Shown: piece after piece, positions 1 through 5,684 of the stretch | How positions within the stretch are numbered: position 1 is the stretch's first letter | Layout of the letters: every line of letters starts with the position of its first letter | Notes under the pieces: model-generated | Databases searched by the model: none | What the model was told of the DNA's origin: nothing | What the model saw: the letters and a program-made list of their open reading frames with translations, nothing else | Assembly (NCBI GenBank): GCA_903832475.1 | Contig: CAILBQ010000787.1 | Span: 1 to 7,185, forward strand | Source: an uncultured Acidobacteriota bacterium | GTDB lineage: Bacteria; Acidobacteriota; Terriglobia; Terriglobales; Acidobacteriaceae | DNA length: 7,185 nt | Reading direction: 5' to 3' | Program-made: the position numbers and the translations under genes

Positions 1-90
1 GGTGCGCGTCGGCTGCGTCGGCAGACTCAGACGGGTCCGGTATGCGTGGGGGAAGACACGATCAGGTGTGCCGTACATCACTGGATACGA
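1..90. other. Left-edge region with no recognised gene
   Basis: Nothing is identified with confidence here. Two forward frames stay open from the window edge for a while: one to a stop at 109-111 and one to a stop at 193-195. Neither gives a protein segment I recognise, so the end of an upstream gene cannot be confirmed or excluded. A 7-bp sequence CGTCGGC occurs twice (7-13 and 16-22), which is unremarkable at this GC content. Confidence 0.4.
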
Positions 91-137
91 GACCAATTCG
101 GTCGTATATTAAAGAGGACTGATTCAGTCGTATATTA
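85..137 (+). promoter_or_regulatory. Tandem dyad operator-like repeats upstream of the TonB receptor
   Basis: Two 13-bp imperfect/perfect dyads lie in direct repeat: GACCAATTCGGTC (91-103) and GACTGATTCAGTC (117-129). Both are followed at once by the same GTATATTA (104-111 and 130-137). Centres are 26 bp apart, about 2.5 helical turns. The two copies differ at a symmetric pair: C94/G100 in the first is T120/A126 in the second, so the dyad is kept although the bases change. The first copy can also be read as a longer inverted repeat, ATACGA (85-90) with TCGTAT (102-107). TATATT inside each box resembles a -10 hexamer, but no good -35 is visible. The GACC-N5-GGTC form resembles operators of dimeric repressors such as TetR-family proteins; which regulator binds is unknown. 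The site lies 55-100 bases before the TTG start, fitting control of the receptor gene. Confidence 0.5.
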
Positions 138-160
138 TCGCGCCTCGCGTGCCGCCGATC

Positions 161-185
161 TGGCCTGGCATGCGCAGGCCAGGGG
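161..185 (+). promoter_or_regulatory. Stem-loop abutting the receptor ribosome binding site
   Basis: TGGCCTG (161-167) and CAGGCCA (175-181) form a perfect 7-bp stem with a 7-nt loop. The last stem base, A181, is also the first base of the Shine-Dalgarno AGGGG (181-185), which stands 6 nt before the TTG at 192. This ribosome binding site decides the start: no ATG lies in frame upstream, and the ATG inside the loop (170-172) is in another frame. In mRNA the hairpin could limit ribosome access or, as a close upstream stem, help position the site; the direction of any effect is inference. Confidence 0.5.
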
Positions 186-191
186 CTTGCC

Positions 192-3100
192 TTGAAGAAG
201 TTTTGGAATGTGATCGCCGGGTTGGTCTTGATGCTGGCTTTGCCCGGAGTTTTGCGGAGCGAACAGGTGTTAACCCTCCGGGGTGTGGTGCACGATGCGA
301 CGGGAGCGCGGATCGCAGGGTGTTCTGTGGTGGTGAGTGCTCTGGATGGCGCTGGTGTGGGCTCGAGTGAGACCAACGATCAGGGAGAGTTTTCGGTCCC
401 AGTTCCTGCGGCGGGAACGTATTTCGCGCTGGTGAGCGGTAACGGGTTCGAGCCCGTAAAACTGCAGGCCGTGGTTGCGGAGAGGGAGGGCGTCGCCCTG
501 GATGTGCTGCTCGAAATCGGCGACCGCGCCGAGACGGTCGAGGTGACGGCGGATGCGCTGGCAGCCGAGACGACCAGCACGCAACTGGGCGAGACGCTGG
601 ATGCCAAGAAGATGGAGAGCGTCCCGCTGAATGGTCGCAGCTTTACCGACCTGATGGCGGTGCAGCCGGGGATTGTGCCGGTGAATACGGCGCAGCCGGG
701 TGCGGTGATCATGACTGGCGTGGCGTCGACGCCGCCCTCGGGATATGCGAATCCGGGAAACCTGTCGATCAGCGGGCAGCGCGAGGGTTCGAACGGATTT
801 CGCGTCAACAGCAGCGACGTGGAAGAGGACGTGAACATGGGCACGTCCATCGTGCCGAATCTCGATTCGATCGACAGCTTTCGCGTGCTGACCAGCAACT
901 TCGATGCGGAGTATGGCAATTCGAGTGGCGGCCAGGTGCTGGTGACAACCAAGTCCGGCGCGGCGCAGGTGCATGGGTCGGCGTTTGAGTTCTTGCGCAA
1001 CACAGCTCTGGATGCTCGGAACTATTTTTCGAACCAGCGGGCGGCATACCGGCAGAACCAGTTTGGCGGAACGATCGGCGTAACGCCGTTTCACCGCGGT
1101 GTAGCGCTGTTTGCGGACTATCAGGGAACGCGATTGACGGAGGGGATCGATACCGGGCAGATCGCGGTGCCCTCTCTCGCGGAACGGGCCGGGGATTTTC
1201 GCGGCAATCCGCTGACAGGAAGCGTGAATGGGGCCTACTGGGCGGGATTGCTCTCGGCGAAGCTGGGACGTGTGGTGACGGCGGGCGAGCCGTACGCCAG
1301 CGTATTCCCGGATGGGCAGATTCCCATGGCCGCGTGGTCGGCTCCGGCGACGGCGCTGCTGGGTTCGATTCCGCAGCCGAATGCGGGCACTGCGTTGTTT
1401 GCGACGGCGGCCGAGGCGGAGACGCTCAGCGACGACAAAGGCGCGCTGCGGGCGGACTGGGTGCGGGGAAAAGCAACGCTGACCGGATACTACTTTCTGG
1501 ACAACTATGCCCTGGATAATCCCTATCCCACCGGGACCGGCGGCGCCAGTGTGCCGGGGTTCGATGCCACTTCCCAGGGCCGGGCGCAACTGGCCACGGT
1601 CGGGCACACTATGACCTTTGGTCAGGCGGCCCTGAACGAATTTCATCTGAGCTGCATGCGCAACAGCAATGCGGTGGGGCAGCCCAAAGGCGGGGTGGGG
1701 CCGTCGCTGGCATCGCAGGGATTCACCGGCATTGTGGCGCTAAAGCCGGGTACGGAAGGCGTAGAGAACGTCGCGTTCAACGACTTCACCATGGGCGTGG
1801 ATACGACGGCGCTGGTGCAGGCGGAGAACATCTTCGAAGTGAGCGACGTGTTTTCCCGGATCGTGGGGGCACATGGTTTGAAGGCCGGCGGGGAGATGCA
1901 CTTGAGCCAGATCGATACGCATCCCGATGTGGTGTTCAATGGCAGCTTTGCGTTCAACGGGTCGGAGACAGGGCTGGATTTTGCGGATTTTCTTTTAGGT
2001 GTGCCTTCGAGTTATACGCAGGGGCAGGCGCGCAGCTTTTACAACCGCAATCTGTACGGCGCCGCGTTTGTGCAGGATAGCTGGAAGGTATCGAGCCAGC
2101 TGACAGTGAACTACGGCGTGCGATGGGACCGGATCCGGCCGTGGCTGGAGAAGTACAACCAGCTGCAAACGCTCGTGAAAGGTGAACAGTCGCAGGTGTT
2201 TCCTGGGGCGCCCCGCGGGCTGGTCTTTCCCGGCGATGCGGGAGTGGCAAGGTCGCTCGCGGGTACTCGAAATGACTTTGCGCCGCGACTGGGCGTTGCA
2301 TGGTCGCCGAGTGCTTCGGCTCCCTGGCTGAAGCGGGTGGTGGGGTCGCAGGGCGAGACGAGCATCCGCGCCGGATTTGGCATTTTCTATACCGCCTACG
2401 AGGGGCTTTCGGCGGGCATTATGAGCGCCAACCCGCCGTACGGATACACGTATACCTCGGCCGCGCCGCCGTTGTTTGCTTCGCCGTTTACCGTGGCGGC
2501 AACGGGTGCTGACGCCGGGCAGCGTTTCCCATTGCAGCAGGTGGCCTATGGGGCCAGCCGTGCTCATCCCAATGCCGCCGTTGACTGGAGCCAGTTTGAG
2601 CCCCTGGTGGGAATTCCAGCGGTTGATCCAGCGGATGTGACTCCCTATGCCGAGCATTGGATGACGAATGTGCAGCGGCAGGTAGGGAGTGCGGCGCTGG
2701 TTTCGCTGAGCTATGTCGGGACGGCTTCGCATCATTTGCTGGTGCTCGAAGAAGCCAACCCCGCCGATCCGGCGCTGTGTCTGAGCCTGGGCACGGCGGT
2801 GTGCGGCCCATTCAATGAACAGGCGGCACGAACCCAGTTTGGCCCTGCATTTGGCAGCGTCGAGCTGCAGCGGACGATTGCCAATGCCAGCTACAACGCG
2901 TTGGAGGCGACGTTCACGCATCGGTCGCGCGGGCTGGATCTGCTGGCGAGTTATACCTTCAGCAAGTCGATCGATCAGTCGGCGGGGCTGCCGGAGCCGG
3001 TAAACCCGGTGAACCCGGCGCTGAGTCGCGGGCTGTCGTCGTTTGACCTGCGGCAGAACCTGGTGACCAGCTTTCACTACGAGATTCCGGGAGCCAAGGA

Positions 3101-3602
3101 AGGTCACCTCGTGAAAGCGATGACGGGAGGGTGGGCGATCTCGGGGATTGCGCGATTTACTTCCGGGCTGCCGGTCACTCTGCTCAATAACAACGACACT
3201 TCATTGCTGGGGACGATTCCGAACGGCATTAACAACAATGGGGTGGACACGCCGCAGTGGAGCGGGCGGACGCTCGATCTACATCGCGATCCACGCGGGG
3301 GTGTAGCGGTCTTCGATGCAAGCCAGCTTACTTTGCCGGCGTTGGGGACGATGGGGAATGCGCGACGGAGATTCTTCTCCGGGCCAGGCCTCGAGAACGT
3401 CGATGCGACGGTGTCGCGGACGATTCCGATGGAGCGCGGGCAGACGCTGGAGCTTCGCGGCGAGGCATTCAACGTAGTGAACCATGCGCAGTTTTTTGGC
3501 CCGGCTGCCGTCGAGGGGAACGTGTCGAGCGGGAACTTCGGTCAGGCAGTGAGCGCGATGGCTCCGCGGCTGATGCAGGTGGCGCTGCGCTACCGGTTCT
3601 GA
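192..3602 (+). CDS. Oar-like TonB-dependent outer-membrane receptor with carboxypeptidase-regulatory-like domain
   Basis: Predicted outer-membrane beta-barrel transporter of 1136 residues that would import a substrate using TonB/ExbB/ExbD energy. The substrate is unknown; many acidobacterial relatives are assumed to take up plant or microbial oligosaccharides. Residues 1-23 are a Sec signal peptide (MKK, then a hydrophobic stretch). Residues about 27-110 form an Ig-like carboxypeptidase-regulatory-type domain. ETVEVTA at 114-120 resembles a TonB box and sits just before the plug (about 121-255, with PLNGRSFTDL and YGNSSGGQVLVTTKSG). The barrel begins with the Oar-type HGSAFEFLRNTALDARNYF and NQFGGTIG signatures and ends in LMQVALRYRF, with the terminal Phe typical of outer-membrane proteins. 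C863 and C871 could form a surface-loop disulfide. The start is TTG at 192, chosen for the AGGGG site and the complete signal peptide it gives. The gene is intact and of normal family length. It stands alone, with operator-like dyads upstream. No regulator, SusD-like protein or enzyme is adjacent, so the substrate cannot be read from context. Confidence 0.95.
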   Translation: MKKFWNVIAGLVLMLALPGVLRSEQVLTLRGVVHDATGARIAGCSVVVSALDGAGVGSSETNDQGEFSVPVPAAGTYFALVSGNGFEPVKLQAVVAEREGVALDVLLEIGDRAETVEVTADALAAETTSTQLGETLDAKKMESVPLNGRSFTDLMAVQPGIVPVNTAQPGAVIMTGVASTPPSGYANPGNLSISGQREGSNGFRVNSSDVEEDVNMGTSIVPNLDSIDSFRVLTSNFDAEYGNSSGGQVLVTTKSGAAQVHGSAFEFLRNTALDARNYFSNQRAAYRQNQFGGTIGVTPFHRGVALFADYQGTRLTEGIDTGQIAVPSLAERAGDFRGNPLTGSVNGAYWAGLLSAKLGRVVTAGEPYASVFPDGQIPMAAWSAPATALLGSIPQPNAGTALFATAAEAETLSDDKGALRADWVRGKATLTGYYFLDNYALDNPYPTGTGGASVPGFDATSQGRAQLATVGHTMTFGQAALNEFHLSCMRNSNAVGQPKGGVGPSLASQGFTGIVALKPGTEGVENVAFNDFTMGVDTTALVQAENIFEVSDVFSRIVGAHGLKAGGEMHLSQIDTHPDVVFNGSFAFNGSETGLDFADFLLGVPSSYTQGQARSFYNRNLYGAAFVQDSWKVSSQLTVNYGVRWDRIRPWLEKYNQLQTLVKGEQSQVFPGAPRGLVFPGDAGVARSLAGTRNDFAPRLGVAWSPSASAPWLKRVVGSQGETSIRAGFGIFYTAYEGLSAGIMSANPPYGYTYTSAAPPLFASPFTVAATGADAGQRFPLQQVAYGASRAHPNAAVDWSQFEPLVGIPAVDPADVTPYAEHWMTNVQRQVGSAALVSLSYVGTASHHLLVLEEANPADPALCLSLGTAVCGPFNEQAARTQFGPAFGSVELQRTIANASYNALEATFTHRSRGLDLLASYTFSKSIDQSAGLPEPVNPVNPALSRGLSSFDLRQNLVTSFHYEIPGAKEGHLVKAMTGGWAISGIARFTSGLPVTLLNNNDTSLLGTIPNGINNNGVDTPQWSGRTLDLHRDPRGGVAVFDASQLTLPALGTMGNARRRFFSGPGLENVDATVSRTIPMERGQTLELRGEAFNVVNHAQFFGPAAVEGNVSSGNFGQAVSAMAPRLMQVALRYRF

Positions 3603-3652
3603 CTCTTTCGTTCTGTCAGTCTGCATTCATTCCTCGCAAGACAGAGACCTGA

Positions 3653-3682
3653 TTCACTCCGCTGCGGAGCGGCGGATATACT
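3653..3682 (+). promoter_or_regulatory. Possible promoter of the VOC gene with a dyad in its spacer
   Basis: TATACT (3677-3682) matches five of six bases of the -10 consensus, and TTCACT (3653-3658) matches four of six of the -35 consensus, with an 18-bp spacer. Transcription would begin near 3689, giving a leader of about 55 nt before the ATG at 3745. The spacer overlaps a perfect dyad, CTCCGC-T-GCGGAG (3657-3669), which could be a repressor site or the remains of a transcript-end hairpin for the receptor gene. No U-tract follows it, so an intrinsic terminator is unlikely. This is a visual match only. Confidence 0.35.
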
Positions 3683-3744
3683 TTGCGCGGAAGTAACTTG
3701 AACTCCGGTGCTCGCGCGGGGCGCCATGCTGGAGGCAGCGCAAC

Positions 3745-4203
3745 ATGAACAAGGTCACTCCGTTTCTCTGGTTTGACGACAACGCGGGAGCAGCCGCGGA
3801 GTTTTATCTATCCATTTTCCCCAATAGCCGCAAGCTGGAGGAACTGCGCACGACCGAGGCAGGCCCCGGGCCGGCGGGATCGCTGCTGACGATTTCGCTG
3901 GAGATCGAAGGCCAGGAAGTCACGTTCATGAACGGCGGACCTTCCAACAAGCTCAGCGATGCATTTTCGTTTACGATCCGCTGCGAAGATCAACGGGAGC
4001 TTGATAGCTATTGGGCAAAGCTGACGGAGGGTGGTTCGGAGACGGCGTGCGGATGGCTCAAGGACAAATTCGGCGTGAGCTGGCAGGTGGTTCCCAAAAA
4101 CATCATGGAGTTGGTTTCCCATCCCGAAGCAATGCGCGCGATGATGAACATGATCAAGCTGGATCAGGCTGCCCTGGAGAAGGCGGCCGCAGGGTCAGCC
4201 TGA
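3745..4203 (+). CDS. VOC-fold protein, PhnB-like (3-demethylubiquinone-9 3-methyltransferase domain family)
   Basis: A 152-residue cytoplasmic protein of the vicinal-oxygen-chelate superfamily, PhnB-like branch. Hallmarks are the N-terminal VTPFLWFDDNAGAAAEFYLSIFPNS (in two parts: TPFLWFD at about 5-11 and FYLSIFPNS at about 20-28), a central EGQEVTFMNGG, the CEDQRELDSYW segment and CGWLKDKFGVSWQVVP near the C-terminal third. Length is usual for the family. Despite the family's database name, most members have no shown methyltransferase activity; they are small dimeric proteins of unknown biochemical role, so no reaction is assigned. The ATG has a good Shine-Dalgarno, GGAGG at 3731-3735, with 9-nt spacing. 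The gene lies 142 bp after the receptor and probably has its own promoter. It converges with the hydrolase gene, with 37 bp between the two stop codons and no clear bidirectional terminator in that gap. Confidence 0.93.
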   Translation: MNKVTPFLWFDDNAGAAAEFYLSIFPNSRKLEELRTTEAGPGPAGSLLTISLEIEGQEVTFMNGGPSNKLSDAFSFTIRCEDQRELDSYWAKLTEGGSETACGWLKDKFGVSWQVVPKNIMELVSHPEAMRAMMNMIKLDQAALEKAAAGSA

Positions 4204-4240
4204 TCGGGCGGCAGCCATTCACGAGCACAACTTTTCCTAT

Positions 4241-5188
4241 TCATACGGTCCTGTAGACAATGCCGACAAACATGTCGGGGCTGAGCATGCCTTTGCCCCA
4301 TGTGTCATCCCATGCGGCGGTTGGTTTTTTGGCGATGGCTTCCTGTTCTGAGGCGCCGGTCGTCTTCAGCGCAGCAACTTTGTCACGTACGCCGGCCAGC
4401 ATATCGTGATAGGACTGCAGGGACGCCTTGTCGCCAAGAGGCCCGTGGCCGGGGACGATTTTCGTGCCTGGGCCGGCAAGCGTAAGCGCCTTCTGGCTGG
4501 CGTTCACCATGCCCGTGATATTGCCGCCCGAGCTTTCGTCGATGAAGGGATAAAAGCCGTTGAAGTACGTGTCTCCGCAGTGGAGGACGTCGGCTTTGTG
4601 GAAGTGGATCGAAATGTCAGAGTCGGTGTGGGCAGCGTCGAAGTGCGCCAGGTCGATGGTGTCGCCATTGGGTTTGAGGGTGAGGGTGTCCGAGAAGACG
4701 TCGGTGGGAATGGCGCCGGCGGGGGCCGCAGGGAGATCGAGGTGAAAGAGCTTGATCGACTGTGGTGTCGAGAGGCGCACTTTGGTGTTGGTGTGAGCGA
4801 GGATCTTGAATCCTGCGTTGTGCAGCCCTTCGTTGCCGTCGGTGTGGTCGTAGTGCCAATGGGTGTTAATGAGGGTGAACGCGGGATCTTTGCTGAGAGC
4901 GGCAAGGGCTTCGCGAATAGCGGGCACGGCGGTAGAAAAGCTGGAGTCAATGAGGATCTTGCCGTCGGGGCCAGTCTGGGCCACCATGTTGCCGCCGGCG
5001 CCCTGCAGCAGGTAGACGTTATCGGCCAGTTTTGTGGTCTTGATGGGAGTCTTGGCAGCGGCATCGCGGCCTTGCTGAACGCGGTCGGGAGCGGCGGCCT
5101 GGGCGAGCAGCCAGCTCGGTGCGGCGACGGCGGCGGAGGCGGTCAGTCCGATGCGGAGGAAAGAGCGGCGGTTGAGGGGCACGGGCAT
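4241..5188 (-). CDS. Tat-exported metallo-beta-lactamase-fold hydrolase
   Basis: A complete 315-residue protein. The N-terminus has a twin-arginine signal, NRRSFLRI (residues 6-13), followed by a hydrophobic Ala-rich stretch to about residue 33, so export to the periplasm in folded form is expected. The mature part is an MBL-fold domain with a full predicted dinuclear metal site: HWHYDH at 110-115 (H110, H112, D114, H115), H187 in AAHTDSD, D206 in HCGDTYFNG and H248 in VPGHGP. The Asp in the GD motif, in place of a class B1 Cys, puts it closer to glyoxalase II-like or B3-like hydrolases; the substrate cannot be deduced. ATG at 5188 is supported by AAGGA at about 5195-5199 with 6-nt spacing and by the complete Tat signal. 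It follows ybaB by 75 bp on the same strand. I see no clear terminator or promoter in that gap, so read-through from dnaX-ybaB is possible. Confidence 0.93.
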   Translation of the reverse strand: MPVPLNRRSFLRIGLTASAAVAAPSWLLAQAAAPDRVQQGRDAAAKTPIKTTKLADNVYLLQGAGGNMVAQTGPDGKILIDSSFSTAVPAIREALAALSKDPAFTLINTHWHYDHTDGNEGLHNAGFKILAHTNTKVRLSTPQSIKLFHLDLPAAPAGAIPTDVFSDTLTLKPNGDTIDLAHFDAAHTDSDISIHFHKADVLHCGDTYFNGFYPFIDESSGGNITGMVNASQKALTLAGPGTKIVPGHGPLGDKASLQSYHDMLAGVRDKVAALKTTGASEQEAIAKKPTAAWDDTWGKGMLSPDMFVGIVYRTV

Positions 5189-5263
5189 CGTGGATCCTTT
5201 CGAGTGCGCTTGCTTTTCTTTCTGTCCTTCCCTCAGGCGACCTGCTTCCGGTCTCGAGGCAAT

Positions 5264-5590
5264 TCAGCTTATGCCAGGGAGATTGAGGCCGCCCAGCATG
5301 CCTTTGAGTTGACCTTGTAACGCTTCTTCGGCTTTGCGTCCTGCGTCATTGATGGCGGCGACAATCAGGTCTTCGAGCATCTCGACGTCCGCCTGGTTGC
5401 TGGAAAGGCTGGTGACGGCGGCGGGCTCGATCTTGAGCTTGAGGAGTTGCTTCTTGCCATTCATGGTCGCGGTGACGGCTCCGCCACCGCTGGTGCCTTC
5501 AATGATGGTGGAAGCCAGCTTTTTCTGCACTTCTTCCTGCATGTGGCTGGCCTGGGAAAGCATTTCCTGCATTTTTAGCGGGTTGAACAT
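5264..5590 (-). CDS. ybaB: YbaB/EbfC family nucleoid-associated protein
   Basis: A 108-residue member of the YbaB/EbfC family: small dimeric DNA-binding proteins linked to nucleoid structure and often encoded with dnaX and recR. The sequence shows the long N-terminal helix (LKMQEMLSQASHMQEEVQKK), the central strand region (GGGAVTATMNGKKQLLKLKI), a helical segment (DVEMLEDLIVAAINDAGRKAEEA) and the usual Gly-rich tail (GMLGGLNLPGI). The frame is open to an ATG at 5671, which would add 27 residues, but MFNPLKM at 5590 is chosen. It gives the normal family length, matches the usual N-terminus, and has GGAG at 5596-5599 five nt upstream. It lies 94 bp downstream of dnaX and is probably co-transcribed with it. 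The gene expected next, recR, is not there. Confidence 0.95.
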   Translation of the reverse strand: MFNPLKMQEMLSQASHMQEEVQKKLASTIIEGTSGGGAVTATMNGKKQLLKLKIEPAAVTSLSSNQADVEMLEDLIVAAINDAGRKAEEALQGQLKGMLGGLNLPGIS

Positions 5591-5669
5591 GACGGCTCCG
5601 GGGCGTAGGCGAGTGTGAGTGAAGAAAGCAAGAGCAAGATTGGAGTTTCCGAATTTTAAGACAACTGGC

Positions 5670-5683
5670 ACCGCTTACGCGGC
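5670..5683 (-). other. GNRA-capped hairpin just after the dnaX stop codon
   Basis: On the minus strand the transcript reads CCGC-GUAA-GCGG, a 4-bp GC stem capped by a GNRA tetraloop. A G-U pair extends the stem to five. It starts one base after the dnaX TAG. Several bases later comes an AU-rich but not U-only stretch (UUGUCUUAAAAUU, around 5652-5664). It could stabilise a 3' end or act as a weak attenuator between dnaX and ybaB; it is too short for a confident terminator call. Confidence 0.3.
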
Positions 5684-5684
5684 T

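Noticed and set aside
1..111. C-terminal end of an upstream gene in frame 2 (stop at 109-111)
   Set aside because: The 36-codon stretch matches no family I can name, and it would run into the operator-like dyads. Upstream sequence is needed to decide.
149..370. Short plus-strand frame including the ATG at 170, overlapping the receptor start
   Set aside because: It has no ribosome binding site at a proper distance, and its protein is Arg/Gly/Cys-rich with no signature. The TTG frame gives a complete signal peptide.
270..1646. Long minus-strand open frame antisense to the receptor gene (also 1995-3107)
   Set aside because: Translations are Arg/His/Gln-rich without any recognisable domain. They mirror the codon bias of the receptor gene, which has clear family signatures over the whole length.
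3612..3645. TCTGTC/GACAGA inverted repeat as a terminator for the receptor gene
   Set aside because: The loop is 22 nt, the stem only 6 bp, and no U-tract follows.
4406..5320. 304-codon plus-strand open frame opposite the MBL-fold hydrolase
   Set aside because: The translation is Gly/Val-rich shadow sequence with no motif. The minus strand encodes a full Tat signal and all metal ligands.
5591..5671. 27-residue N-terminal extension of YbaB from the ATG at 5671
   Set aside because: The family N-terminus begins at MFNPLKM, which has its own GGAG site. The extension is not typical and overlaps the hairpin after dnaX.
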